A stretch of 64,000 bases of DNA from contig JARLGX010000008.1 of NCBI GenBank assembly GCA_031292575.1, positions 24,028-88,027 of the forward strand, given 5' to 3'. Under the pieces are notes generated by a model. The model was not told the origin of the DNA and did no database searches. It was given only the letters and a program-made list of their open reading frames with translations. The number at the start of each line of letters is the position of its first letter. Within the stretch, counting starts at the first letter, position 1. Origin of the DNA: Paludibacter sp. (GTDB taxonomy: Bacteria; Bacteroidota; Bacteroidia; Bacteroidales; Paludibacteraceae). A program made the position numbers and the translations under genes. Shown here one piece after another: positions 19,034 to 27,722 of the stretch.

Positions 19034-19265
19034 TTACCGCCCCAAGCCCCTAAAGGGGATGTATAATACCATTGTCTCTGAAATCTTAAACCTAACAGGC
19101 TATTATTTTAAATACAGATAAGTAAGTAGAATTAAACAATGCGCATTTTTCAAAAAAATGTTCTTACAAGACAGTTGTAACTTCAAGCCCCTAAAGGGGA
19201 TGTATAAATACCATTGTCTCTGAAATCGTAAACCCAACAGGCAATTATTTCGAATACAGATAATC
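19034..19265. repeat. degenerate tandem copies of the same element
   Basis: Core CCCCTAAAGGGG recurs at 19047-19058 and 19188-19199, each followed by nearly the same tract (GGGGATGTATAA, then ACCATTGTCTCTGAAATC, then an AATACAGATAA tract). The spacing is 141 bp. These are partial duplications of the element at 18778. Confidence 0.7.
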
Positions 19266-19314
19266 ACGGATCACCTTAAGTAACTATATTACAAACATTT
19301 TAAATTCTAAAATT

Positions 19315-20220
19315 ATGACTTCAAAACAAAGCAGTATTTATTCAATGCTAAGACGTGTGGTTTCATTTTTAAAAAAGAACAGTGCTGTGTTTGCGCTCCT
19401 GACAGTATTCAATGATTTGCTTACCCCGCTCGAGGCAAACCTTACCGAGATTGACTTGCTGAAGGAACAACAAAGTGCCGACATTACAGGACTGAGAAAA
19501 AAGAAAGAATCGTTACGCATAACTGCCTATCAAAAGGCAATGGAAATTTGTAATGCACTTCAGGTATTTGCTAAAATATCGGGCGACGTGGTACTTGCCG
19601 ACGAGATAAAATATACCGAAACGGACCTGCGAAAATGCTCTGATAATGAATTGGACAGCAATTTAGGCGTGATTTACTCGGCAGCGTTGCGCAACAAAGA
19701 CGAGTTAATTGCTTATGGCATCACCGAAGAAAAACTAACCGGTTATAAAGCAGCCATAGATAATTATAAAGCAGCCATAGGAACGCCGAAATCAGGCACT
19801 ATAGAACGGAAACAAATCACCGACCGCTTAGCCTACTTGTTTGACGCTGAAATGGTTATTCTGGAAAAAATTGATTTGCTGGTGGAAACATTCAAGTTTT
19901 CGAATCCTTCATTTTATGCCGAATACCACGATAACCGCAAAGTGAACTATTACCCAACGTACCTGATGGTAAACAGTACAATAACCGATGCCGCAACAGG
20001 CCTTGGATTGCTGGGAGTAAAAATATCTTTTGCACTGAATGGTGTTACCGTGTTGGAAAAGCTAACGGGCGACGGGGGCGGTATAAAGATTAAATCCATT
20101 GAAGCAGGCATATACGCCATAGGACTAACCAAAACAGGCTATATAGCCCAAACGCTGACGGTGAACATCACGGGCGACGACCTTGTAACCATAACGGCAG
20201 CCATGGTAAAAGAAAGCTAA
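19315..20220 (+). CDS. helical protein with C-terminal carboxypeptidase-regulatory-like beta domain
   Basis: The 301-residue protein has no signal peptide. Residues about 10-215 look all-helical. Residues about 217-301 (TITDAATGLGLLGVKISFAL, then GDGGGIKIKSIEAGIYAIGLTKTGYIAQTLTVNIT) resemble a carboxypeptidase-regulatory-like or PEGA beta-sandwich. I do not recognise the helical part. It is alone on its transcript, with the repeat field upstream and a strong hairpin terminator 24 nt downstream. Function unknown. Confidence 0.7.
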   Translation: MTSKQSSIYSMLRRVVSFLKKNSAVFALLTVFNDLLTPLEANLTEIDLLKEQQSADITGLRKKKESLRITAYQKAMEICNALQVFAKISGDVVLADEIKYTETDLRKCSDNELDSNLGVIYSAALRNKDELIAYGITEEKLTGYKAAIDNYKAAIGTPKSGTIERKQITDRLAYLFDAEMVILEKIDLLVETFKFSNPSFYAEYHDNRKVNYYPTYLMVNSTITDAATGLGLLGVKISFALNGVTVLEKLTGDGGGIKIKSIEAGIYAIGLTKTGYIAQTLTVNITGDDLVTITAAMVKES

Positions 20221-20244
20221 ATTAATTGAAAAAAAGGTGATTAT

Positions 20245-20283
20245 AAACTGTTCCAAAATCTGAGATTTTGGAACAGTTTTAAT
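20245..20283 (+). terminator. strong hairpin terminator
   Basis: AAACTGTTCCAAAATC (20245-20260) and GATTTTGGAACAGTTT (20264-20279) are perfectly complementary around TGA, followed by TTAATTT. Confidence 0.85.
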
Positions 20284-20843
20284 TTAAGAGAGAAAAGCAG
20301 GATGCAGCCTGCGGCGTTTACCGGAAACCTGAAAACCGCAAACCCAACGTAATTTATACACATATCACTACCTACAAAATTGACATGATTAAGAATTAGT
20401 TGGATAAATTAAAATAAACATAGAAAAAATAATGATGTTTAAAAAAAAGTTTTTACCTTTGGGGCTGGATTTAAGTAAAATATAAACTAAAGCAATAAAA
20501 AAGAGCAGCTAGTTAAATTCCTGTAAGAACAGCTATGTTAAACAACTATATTTTTGTAAAATACTATTTATTAGCAACGTAAGATTATATGTGTTTTCTA
20601 TAAAACGGATATATGTGCAATGCCATAGTACATACAGGATTTAGAATTACACATATAATGGTGTTAGCAGCCAAGTGTAAAAAAAAGAAAAGATTACCGT
20701 TATAACGAGATTTAATTCATTTTAAAGCATAGCATAAGAAAATAAACTTTGAAACAGAAAGATCAAATACAAGAAAACTATTCCACTTATAGACTCTAAA
20801 TTTAACGAATCAAATAGAGCTTTTATAACAATATCACTTTAAA
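20284..20843. other. AT-rich gap upstream of the six-gene cassette
   Basis: No gene is seen. The word TTAGCAGCCAAGT at 20664-20676 recurs as TTAGCAGCAAGT at 26727-26738 beyond the cassette. A promoter-like TAAACTTTG lies near 20743 but with one extra base against TAnnTTTG, so the cassette promoter is uncertain. Confidence 0.45.
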
Positions 20844-22064
20844 ATGAGGAAAAAAAATACAAAAAAAAATATTGATTTTGATTATTGGAATTTAATAAAA
20901 TCTAGTGATAGACCTTTAGAAATTGGAATTATTGATGCAGACCTTCTTGACCAAGGCACCCGTCATCCAAATCTTGCTTTATTGAAAATATCTGGGTATT
21001 GCAAGAAGTTTAAACATAATATAAAATTAATAACTGATTATTCTGAAATTATCGAGGAGTGCCAACAAAACAAATACGACATATTGTTAATGTCAAAGGT
21101 TTTTAAGTTTACACAAATTCCATCTGAAATTCTTTCTAAGATTGAGAATAATGAGATTGTTATTGGTGGAACTGGTTTTTTTGACATGGACAGCCCAGAA
21201 CTTCCTTATGAAATTGAGCATGAAATGCCTGATTATGATTTATATACTGATTACATTACTAAACAAACAGATAATTTCACCAAGGATGTAGTCAAGTATG
21301 ATGATTATATAAATTTTTCAATTGGTTTTACAACAAGGGGTTGCTTTAGAAAATGTAGTTTTTGCGTTAACAGAAAATACGATAGAGTTTATAAGCATTC
21401 ACCAATTTCGGAATTTATAGACCCGAAAAGAAAAGGTATTTATTTATGGGATGATAATTTTATGGCATCTTCTGATTTTCACAATATACTTGATGAATTA
21501 ATATCAACTGGAAAACCCTTTCAATTTAGGCAGGGATTAGATATCCGTTTAATGACAGATAAAAAAGCGGAAAGACTTGCAAATGTAAAATATAAAGGTG
21601 ATTTCATATTTGCATTTGACCATATTGAAGATGCTAATAAGATTAGTGAAAAATTAAAAATTTGGAGAAAATACTCTAAAAAATCTACTAAATTATATGT
21701 TCTAACTGGATATGAGAGTCAAGATGAAATAGATATTGAGAATACTTTTAAACGCATTAAGATAATTATGGAACATGGATGTTTGCCTTACATAATGAGA
21801 TATGAAGATTATACAAAATCGAGATTCAGGTCATTGTATATTCAATTAGCTAGGTGGTGTAATCAACCCAATTTCCTAAAAAAGAAAAGCTTTAGGCAGT
21901 ATTGTATCGCAAATGAAGATTATCATCAATCAAATACAAAAGTTATAAAAGAATATTGTTCTAGCTACAAAGCAATGATAGATTTCGAAATGGAATTTCC
22001 AGAAATCTCTAAAAAATATTACGATTTAAGATTTGAAGAAATTAATCAGTATAAAAACAAATAA
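20844..22064 (+). CDS. radical SAM protein (first gene of six-gene cassette)
   Basis: A 406-residue protein with the radical SAM cluster motif CX3CX2C at Cys167, Cys171 and Cys174 (TRGCFRKCSFC). The N-terminal part (about 25-130: EIGIIDADLLDQGTRHPNLA, and VIGGTGFFD) resembles the B12-binding-like domain found ahead of many radical SAM cores. IYLWDDNF and FRQGLDIRLM fit the barrel strands of B12-type radical SAM enzymes, and a basic C-terminal region follows. It should generate a 5'-deoxyadenosyl radical for a modification; the substrate is unknown. Its neighbours suggest DNA or another macromolecule. It lies 12 nt before a ParB-like gene. Confidence 0.8.
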   Translation: MRKKNTKKNIDFDYWNLIKSSDRPLEIGIIDADLLDQGTRHPNLALLKISGYCKKFKHNIKLITDYSEIIEECQQNKYDILLMSKVFKFTQIPSEILSKIENNEIVIGGTGFFDMDSPELPYEIEHEMPDYDLYTDYITKQTDNFTKDVVKYDDYINFSIGFTTRGCFRKCSFCVNRKYDRVYKHSPISEFIDPKRKGIYLWDDNFMASSDFHNILDELISTGKPFQFRQGLDIRLMTDKKAERLANVKYKGDFIFAFDHIEDANKISEKLKIWRKYSKKSTKLYVLTGYESQDEIDIENTFKRIKIIMEHGCLPYIMRYEDYTKSRFRSLYIQLARWCNQPNFLKKKSFRQYCIANEDYHQSNTKVIKEYCSSYKAMIDFEMEFPEISKKYYDLRFEEINQYKNK

Positions 22065-22076
22065 TCTGAATCCAAA

Positions 22077-23087
22077 ATGAAACCAAAGTACATTGAATTA
22101 GACATCGAAGATGTTCATCTTGATTTAGGCAACCCTAGAATCAAACAATATCTTGAAATTTACTCAGGTGAAATAACAAGTGAAGCGATTGCCCTAGCTC
22201 TTACAAATCCGGGAAATGGCGATTCATCGACCTCTTATAATACCTTAAAAGAATCTATTAAAGTCAGTGGTGGGATTATACATCCAATTATTGTAAACAA
22301 AGAAAAAGATGGGAAATTAATTGTAATTGAGGGTAATACGAGACTTCAAATCTACAAAGAATTTCTTTTATCAAACCCTTCAGGTCCTTGGGATAAAATT
22401 AGTTCAATTGTATATGATAATTTGACTGATTCTGAAAAACACTCTATAAGATTACAATCACATTTAGTTGGACCTCGAGAATGGGATCCATATTCAAAAG
22501 CAAAATATTTACACCAACTTAGTGAAATTGAACATTTACCAATGCCTACAATAATTTCAATGTGTGGAGGTAATAGTTCGGAAATAAATAAGCTAATAAG
22601 TGCATATCGGGACATGCAAGTGTATTATTCAAAAGCAGTTACTGAAAAAGGGGATGATTTTGACATTCGGGAATTTTCAAAATTTATTGAATTACAACGT
22701 TCTACAATTACATTTGCTTTAACTTCCAAAGGTTTTTCTAAAGAAGATTTTGCAAAATGGGTTGTAAATGATAATGTTGATACAGCACAAAATGTTAGAC
22801 AATTACCAGCTGTTCTAAAAGATCAAGAAGCTTTAAAAGTTTTTCTTAAAAAGAATATATCTGAAGCGGTAAAGAAAATTGCTGTGACAGAAAATTCACA
22901 TAATGAATTAAATAATATAGCCTATGATATTTTAGGTGCAAAATTTCTAGAATCACTTAACAGATTAGAATATCAAGAAGTGAAAAAATTAAGTAATGAT
23001 CCAAGTTATGATAAAAAGAAAACCATGCTTCTGTCTATCTATGAAGTTTTACAAGATATAATGAAGGATATTCAACAAGAAGATTAG
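22077..23087 (+). CDS. ParB/Srx-fold protein, copy 1
   Basis: A 336-residue protein with a ParB N-terminal-like domain at about residues 60-110: GGIIHPIIVNKEKDGKLIVIEGNTRLQIYKE, where GNTR takes the place of the GERR/GxxR box of ParB and Srx-fold proteins. A HLVGPREWDPYSKAKYL block follows, then a helical C-terminus. There is no ParA gene, so a partition role is unlikely. Proteins of this fold can bind DNA or nucleotides or act as nucleases; which applies here is unknown. It is clearly paralogous to the gene at 24984. It lies 4 nt before the nuclease gene. Confidence 0.75.
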   Translation: MKPKYIELDIEDVHLDLGNPRIKQYLEIYSGEITSEAIALALTNPGNGDSSTSYNTLKESIKVSGGIIHPIIVNKEKDGKLIVIEGNTRLQIYKEFLLSNPSGPWDKISSIVYDNLTDSEKHSIRLQSHLVGPREWDPYSKAKYLHQLSEIEHLPMPTIISMCGGNSSEINKLISAYRDMQVYYSKAVTEKGDDFDIREFSKFIELQRSTITFALTSKGFSKEDFAKWVVNDNVDTAQNVRQLPAVLKDQEALKVFLKKNISEAVKKIAVTENSHNELNNIAYDILGAKFLESLNRLEYQEVKKLSNDPSYDKKKTMLLSIYEVLQDIMKDIQQED

Positions 23088-23091
23088 TGAT

Positions 23092-23505
23092 ATGGCTGAA
23101 TCAATTGCCCATATAATTTACGTGAGAAAAATTGCAGAATATACTTCTGCGATTATACCTGTTGAGTTAATTCCATATTTATTGATTGATTTACCTGAAA
23201 GTTGTAGAAAGCCAGACAGAACTATTGGCAATTTTATTCCTGACTTATACTATAAAGACCTTAACTTCTTGATTATTGGTGAAGCTAAAACAGAAAATGA
23301 TATTGATCGAAATCATAGTAGAAATCAATACAAATCATACATTGAAGAAGCATCGTTATTTCACGGTGAAAAGCATATTCTCATATGCACTTCACTATAT
23401 TCATACGCAAGAATTAAGAACTTAATTAGAAAATTAAAGTCAGAACTGAATACAACTGCAAAATTTCATTTATTAAACGACATAGGGGATATAAGTATCA
23501 TATGA
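23092..23505 (+). CDS. small PD-(D/E)XK nuclease-like protein
   Basis: A 137-residue protein with a readable PD-(D/E)XK core: Pro50-Asp51 in NFIPDLYY, Glu64 and Lys66 in IIGEAKTEND, and Gln79...Tyr83 (QYKSY) in the next helix. This order and spacing fit a minimal restriction-endonuclease or VRR-NUC/resolvase-like fold without extra domains. The gene overlaps the following helicase gene by 4 nt (ATGA), which argues for coupled translation and a joint function. No target specificity can be inferred. Confidence 0.7.
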   Translation: MAESIAHIIYVRKIAEYTSAIIPVELIPYLLIDLPESCRKPDRTIGNFIPDLYYKDLNFLIIGEAKTENDIDRNHSRNQYKSYIEEASLFHGEKHILICTSLYSYARIKNLIRKLKSELNTTAKFHLLNDIGDISII

Positions 23506-24971
23506 GAAAGATTGTAAATAAACCTGGACAGAATCTAACAGCAAAGTTAGAAGCATTTCCTTATCAATATGAAGCATTTGATGCAATAAAAGATAAGTCA
23601 TTTGCAGCAATCTTTCATGAACAAGGACTTGGGAAAACTAAAATTGCAATTGACATTCTTTTATATTGGTTGGAGTACAAAGAAATTGATACTGTTCTTA
23701 TTGTCACAAAAAAACAATTAGTAGAAAACTGGCGTGGTGAATTTGAAATACATACTAATATTTTACCTAGAATACTTACAAATAAACGTGGTGAGAATTA
23801 TTACGTATTTAACAGCAATACTCGAATTGTTATTACAAACTTTGAAACAATTTCAGGCGAAAAGGACAGATTTAAACTTTTTCTTAAAACAAGAAATGTT
23901 GCTATTATAATCGATGAATCAACTAAGCTAAAGAATCCAGAATCTAAACTAACTCAAGACTTTTTTGAAATTTCTAATTTGTTTAAAATTCGTATAATAA
24001 TGACAGGGACACCTGTTGCAAATAGACCTTATGATATATGGGCTCAAATTTTCTTTCTTGATTTTGGCAAAAGTTTAGGGACAAATTTTGCTGAGTTTAA
24101 ATCAACAAATGATCTCTCAAACGACTTGGCAACAAATGAAACAAAAAGAAATTTATTTGAGACATCTGTATCCAAAATCTTTGATAAAATCAAAGATTTT
24201 ACGGTTAGAGAAACAAAAAATAGCGGAATAATAACTCTTCCAAATAAAGTGTATCATGATATTTATGTAGACTTCGAAGATACACAATCTTTAATGTATA
24301 ATAAAGTGCGAACTGAAATGCAGATTTTATTGCAACACGATGAAAAAACATTACTTGACGAATCTACAGATTCAATTAAAAGATTATTAAGATTAGTACA
24401 AATTACTTCAAATCCTCGGTTGTTAGATGATTTATACTGTTCTTTCTCAGGGAAAGAGGCAAAACTCGATGTTTTAATCAATGAAATTATAAGTAGAGAT
24501 GAGAAAATTATAGTTTGGTCAATATTCACAGGTAATATAGATCATTTCTGTAAAAAATATAAGAACCTCAATGCAGTTAAAATAACGGGTAAAATGAATA
24601 TAGAAGATCGAACAAATTCAGTTCGGGCATTCAAAACCGGTGATGCAAAAGTTTTATTTGCAACTCCACAATCAGCAAAGGAAGGGCTAACACTTACAAT
24701 TGCTAATAATGTAATTTTCTATGATCGAGGTTTTAATCTTGACGATTATTTACAAGCTCAGGATAGAATACATCGCATTTCACAAACTAAAATCTGTCAT
24801 ATATATAACATAATGGTTAAAAATAGCATTGACATTTGGATTGATCAATTACTAAAAGCCAAACAGAATGCAGCATTTTTAGCTCAAGGTGATTATAAAT
24901 TAAAAAAGTATACAGAAGTTGCCGATTATAGTTTTGGTGAACTTGTTAAAGATATTTTAAACGAAAATTAG
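23502..24971 (+). CDS. SNF2-like superfamily II DNA helicase/translocase
   Basis: A 489-residue protein with all main SF2 motifs: a Q-like YQYEAFDAI, Walker A GLGKT at residues 42-46, motif II IIIDEST (DEAH-like, DEST here), motif III MTGTPVANRP, motif V FATPQSAKEGLTL, and motif VI QAQDRIHRISQ. The QAQDR-hRhGQ style and the TGTP motif are typical of SNF2-family translocases, including short phage-type ones. It is only the core engine, without chromatin-type accessory domains. Coupling to the small nuclease suggests DNA translocation linked to cleavage or modification. Confidence 0.85.
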   Translation: MRKIVNKPGQNLTAKLEAFPYQYEAFDAIKDKSFAAIFHEQGLGKTKIAIDILLYWLEYKEIDTVLIVTKKQLVENWRGEFEIHTNILPRILTNKRGENYYVFNSNTRIVITNFETISGEKDRFKLFLKTRNVAIIIDESTKLKNPESKLTQDFFEISNLFKIRIIMTGTPVANRPYDIWAQIFFLDFGKSLGTNFAEFKSTNDLSNDLATNETKRNLFETSVSKIFDKIKDFTVRETKNSGIITLPNKVYHDIYVDFEDTQSLMYNKVRTEMQILLQHDEKTLLDESTDSIKRLLRLVQITSNPRLLDDLYCSFSGKEAKLDVLINEIISRDEKIIVWSIFTGNIDHFCKKYKNLNAVKITGKMNIEDRTNSVRAFKTGDAKVLFATPQSAKEGLTLTIANNVIFYDRGFNLDDYLQAQDRIHRISQTKICHIYNIMVKNSIDIWIDQLLKAKQNAAFLAQGDYKLKKYTEVADYSFGELVKDILNEN

Positions 24972-24983
24972 TAAAAATACAGC

Positions 24984-25952
24984 ATGAAGACATTAACAAT
25001 TGGCAAAAAGGATTTTGAAGTTAAGGAAGGGGAATTTAATCAAGCATCTTTAATGTTTTATGAAGATAATCCTAGAGTTTATAGTGCTTTAAGAGTATCA
25101 TATCAGACAAATCCTGACCAGAAAAGTATTGAAGATTTAATGGTCACAATGGAGCATGTAAAACAACTAAAGCTATCTATTGAAAGTAATGGAGGTCTTA
25201 TCGACCCATTAATTGTGAGAGATGGTGACTTTGTAGTTCTTGAAGGAAATAGTCGATTAGCTGCATATCGACTGTTGTGCCGAAAAGACCCAATTACATG
25301 GGGAAAAGTCAAATGTATAATTTTACCAAAAGACATTGATGAAACATCTATTTTTACTCTTTTAGGTCAATATCATATTATTGGCAGAAAAGATTGGAGT
25401 CCTTACGAACAAGCGGGTTATTTGTATAGACGGAAAAAAGAATCGAAAATTCCTGTAGAAACAATGGCTAAAGAACTTGGGATAAAAAAAGGAGATGCTC
25501 AAAAATACCTTGATGTATATACTTTTATGATTGATAATGATGACTTAGAACCATCAAATTGGAGTTATTATGATGAATTGCTTAAAAATAGGTCATTAAA
25601 TAAGGCTAAAGTGTATCTTCCACAATTACAGAGCACTATAGTTGCACAAATTAAAAATAAAGAAATCCAACAGGCTTCAGATATACGAAAAATTGGGGAA
25701 ATAGCTAATTGTCCCGATAATAAAGCAAAAAAAGTGCTTGCTGACATTGCGAAAGGTGTATCTGATATTTATATGGGTTATGAGATAATTAAAGATACAG
25801 GCAAAATAGATTCATTATATAAAAAGGTTCGAGCGTTTAGAGAACTAATTTCAGATTGCGAATTTAATGATTCGATTGCCGATAGTCCTGATATTAAGTA
25901 TGAAATTAAAAAAATTACACAAATATTAAAGAAATGCTTTAAAGAAGAATAG
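24984..25952 (+). CDS. ParB/Srx-fold protein, copy 2
   Basis: A 322-residue protein with a ParB-like domain at about residues 65-115: GGLIDPLIVRDGDFVVLEGNSRLAAYRLL, then a YHIIGRKDWSPYEQAGYLY block matching HLVGPREWDPYSKAKYL of the first ParB-like protein. The C-terminal half is helical and differs between the two. An HTH-like ETMAKELGIKKGDAQKYLDVY follows the ParB block, as in KorB/ParB proteins. Two diverged copies in one operon suggest a heterodimer or two targets. The gene lies 12 nt after the helicase and 2 nt before the last gene. Confidence 0.75.
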   Translation: MKTLTIGKKDFEVKEGEFNQASLMFYEDNPRVYSALRVSYQTNPDQKSIEDLMVTMEHVKQLKLSIESNGGLIDPLIVRDGDFVVLEGNSRLAAYRLLCRKDPITWGKVKCIILPKDIDETSIFTLLGQYHIIGRKDWSPYEQAGYLYRRKKESKIPVETMAKELGIKKGDAQKYLDVYTFMIDNDDLEPSNWSYYDELLKNRSLNKAKVYLPQLQSTIVAQIKNKEIQQASDIRKIGEIANCPDNKAKKVLADIAKGVSDIYMGYEIIKDTGKIDSLYKKVRAFRELISDCEFNDSIADSPDIKYEIKKITQILKKCFKEE

Positions 25953-25954
25953 TT

Positions 25955-26635
25955 ATGAATTTTAAAATTGAAGATTTTTTTGATAGAAGTTATGAGTTGC
26001 AAATAAATGAGAATATGTTCTATTATAGTTACAAATTTCCACACAATGAAGTATGTGAGTATTTAGAATATATTATTAATACTCCTTACTCTGAATTTGT
26101 TGCATATATTCAAAATCATATTCAGTGTAATTCTATTACTTCTAAAGATATTCCACAATTTAGTTCATTTAATAATTGTACAATAAATATTTGCAAAAAA
26201 CTTCTAGCAGTTAATGATCCAGGGTTGCAATTTGTTGAAATTGGTAAATTATTATTAGATGACGTAAATTCAAGAAATGATGTCGCTTACAGAAAATATG
26301 GTGAAAATCATTCAAAAACTGCATTTGAATTAGGTCTGACACAATTTAAGGAAAGTACTTGGTATTTATCGTGTATTGGTTATACATTTCTCTCATTTGA
26401 CGAAAAAAGTCAAATAGCAATAATATCTAGATGCTTACTACGAAATAAATTTATTTCTAGAATAATTGGAGATTCTTTAATTTCGGAAGTAAATATTGTG
26501 AAATATATGCACTGTTTATCAAAAAGTACTATGACCCGCAGGAAACCCAATATTATGTTTCTTATCAATATGTGTAAAGTTCAATTTGACAATGTTGATT
26601 CGAATTTATTGAAGAAAATCTATTGTGAATTTTAG
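25955..26635 (+). CDS. unrecognised protein (last gene of six-gene cassette)
   Basis: A 226-residue, mostly helical-looking protein with no signal or membrane segment. The most distinctive stretch is LLLDDVNSRNDVAYRKYGENHSKTAFELGL at about residues 92-121, which is polar and may carry conserved catalytic or binding residues (R, D, Y, K, H). I do not recognise the family. It starts 2 nt after the second ParB-like gene, so it is very likely part of the same operon. Its role could be regulation, specificity or effector; the sequence does not decide. Confidence 0.6.
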   Translation: MNFKIEDFFDRSYELQINENMFYYSYKFPHNEVCEYLEYIINTPYSEFVAYIQNHIQCNSITSKDIPQFSSFNNCTINICKKLLAVNDPGLQFVEIGKLLLDDVNSRNDVAYRKYGENHSKTAFELGLTQFKESTWYLSCIGYTFLSFDEKSQIAIISRCLLRNKFISRIIGDSLISEVNIVKYMHCLSKSTMTRRKPNIMFLINMCKVQFDNVDSNLLKKIYCEF

Positions 26636-26953
26636 AAAGTGTATCAATTAAAAATGAAACTTGACAAACAAGATTTCTCAACTTGCGGACAAAACACCTA
26701 GGCGGTAACACACGCTTTTAGGGTCATTAGCAGCAAGTCGAAAAAATAAGAGAACTGCAATGCTCCAAATTATGCATTTGCAGACAGCGAGATAAAACAC
26801 AAAAACAACGAAACATGTTAACTAATTATGACTGAATCTACAATATTAAAAGCGGAGCTTTTATTTTAGCTTTGACATAGCGAAACGTGGCTGTTGCACA
26901 ACTCCGATTACAGAGTAATAAATACAATTAAAAACAATTAAAAATCAAACTAT
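26636..26953. other. gap after the cassette
   Basis: No gene is seen. It contains TTAGCAGCAAGT at 26727-26738, a near copy of the word left of the cassette, preceded by GGTAACACACGCTTTTAGGG. It also has AAAAGCGGAGCTTTTATTTT near 26850, a short hairpin with a U-rich tail that may end the operon. Such tracts often mark accessory-gene exchange points in Bacteroidota. Confidence 0.4.
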
Positions 26954-27715
26954 ATGAATCGTCTTATTTCAAGTCTATTATTTATTTTACTTTTAGTGGT
27001 CATTTGTCAGTCCTGTAAAATTGACAAGCCAAAAGAGGCCGCTCTTCCTCAGAAGCAATATGTGTATCTGACTTTTGATGACGGACCTTTGGATGGTAGT
27101 CAAGATGTTGATAGTATTATTTTGGCAGAGAAGATAAAAATTAGTGTGTTTCTGGTTGGTTCGGAAGTAGTTGGCGACAGGGAAATGGATACCTATTACA
27201 AGTACTACGAAGATAATCCGTATATCGAGGAGTACAATCATAGTTTTACACATGGCAACGATCAATATAATGTGTTCTACAGCAATCCGCATAAAGCAAC
27301 CGAGGATTTCCTGAAGAATCAGAAGTTTCTGAAAATTCAGTTTAAAATCATACGCATGCCGGCTTGCAATACCTGGCGTGTTAATAACAAGAAACAAGAT
27401 GATTGTGAAACTAATGCGGTGGCTACTGCCGATAGCCTGGCTGCAAGAGGATTTAAGGTTTTTGGTTGGGATATAGAGTGGCAGCATCATGCAGAAGACG
27501 GTACTCCGGTACAAAGCGTTGATGAAATTTACCGACAAATTATGCAACAGCTGAATTCGGGTAAAACATTCACGAAAAACAATATCGTTATCCTGTTGCA
27601 CGATGAAATGTTTCAACGACGTTGGGAAGAAAGTGACCTGAAACAATTAATTGACCGCCTGCGAAAAGATAAAAACATCGTTTTCGAACAAATGAAGTTT
27701 TATCCTCAGGATTAA
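26954..27715 (+). CDS. exported polysaccharide deacetylase (NodB fold)
   Basis: A 253-residue protein with an N-terminal hydrophobic leader ending at CQSC near residue 21; it may be a lipoprotein, but the lipobox is not ideal. The NodB domain has motif 1 YLTFDDGP (catalytic Asp pair) and motif 2 HSFTHG with the metal-binding histidines. Later motifs are less typical: RMPACNTWR instead of RxPY, and ILLHDE near the end. It should remove acyl groups from a carbohydrate in the envelope; the substrate is unknown. Confidence 0.8.
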   Translation: MNRLISSLLFILLLVVICQSCKIDKPKEAALPQKQYVYLTFDDGPLDGSQDVDSIILAEKIKISVFLVGSEVVGDREMDTYYKYYEDNPYIEEYNHSFTHGNDQYNVFYSNPHKATEDFLKNQKFLKIQFKIIRMPACNTWRVNNKKQDDCETNAVATADSLAARGFKVFGWDIEWQHHAEDGTPVQSVDEIYRQIMQQLNSGKTFTKNNIVILLHDEMFQRRWEESDLKQLIDRLRKDKNIVFEQMKFYPQD

Positions 27716-27722
27716 AAACCGC

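Noticed and set aside
20844..26635. Prophage or plasmid partition module
   Set aside because: No ParA, replication initiator, integrase, terminase or structural gene is found; ParB-fold proteins lack a partner for partition. A phage origin of single genes stays possible.
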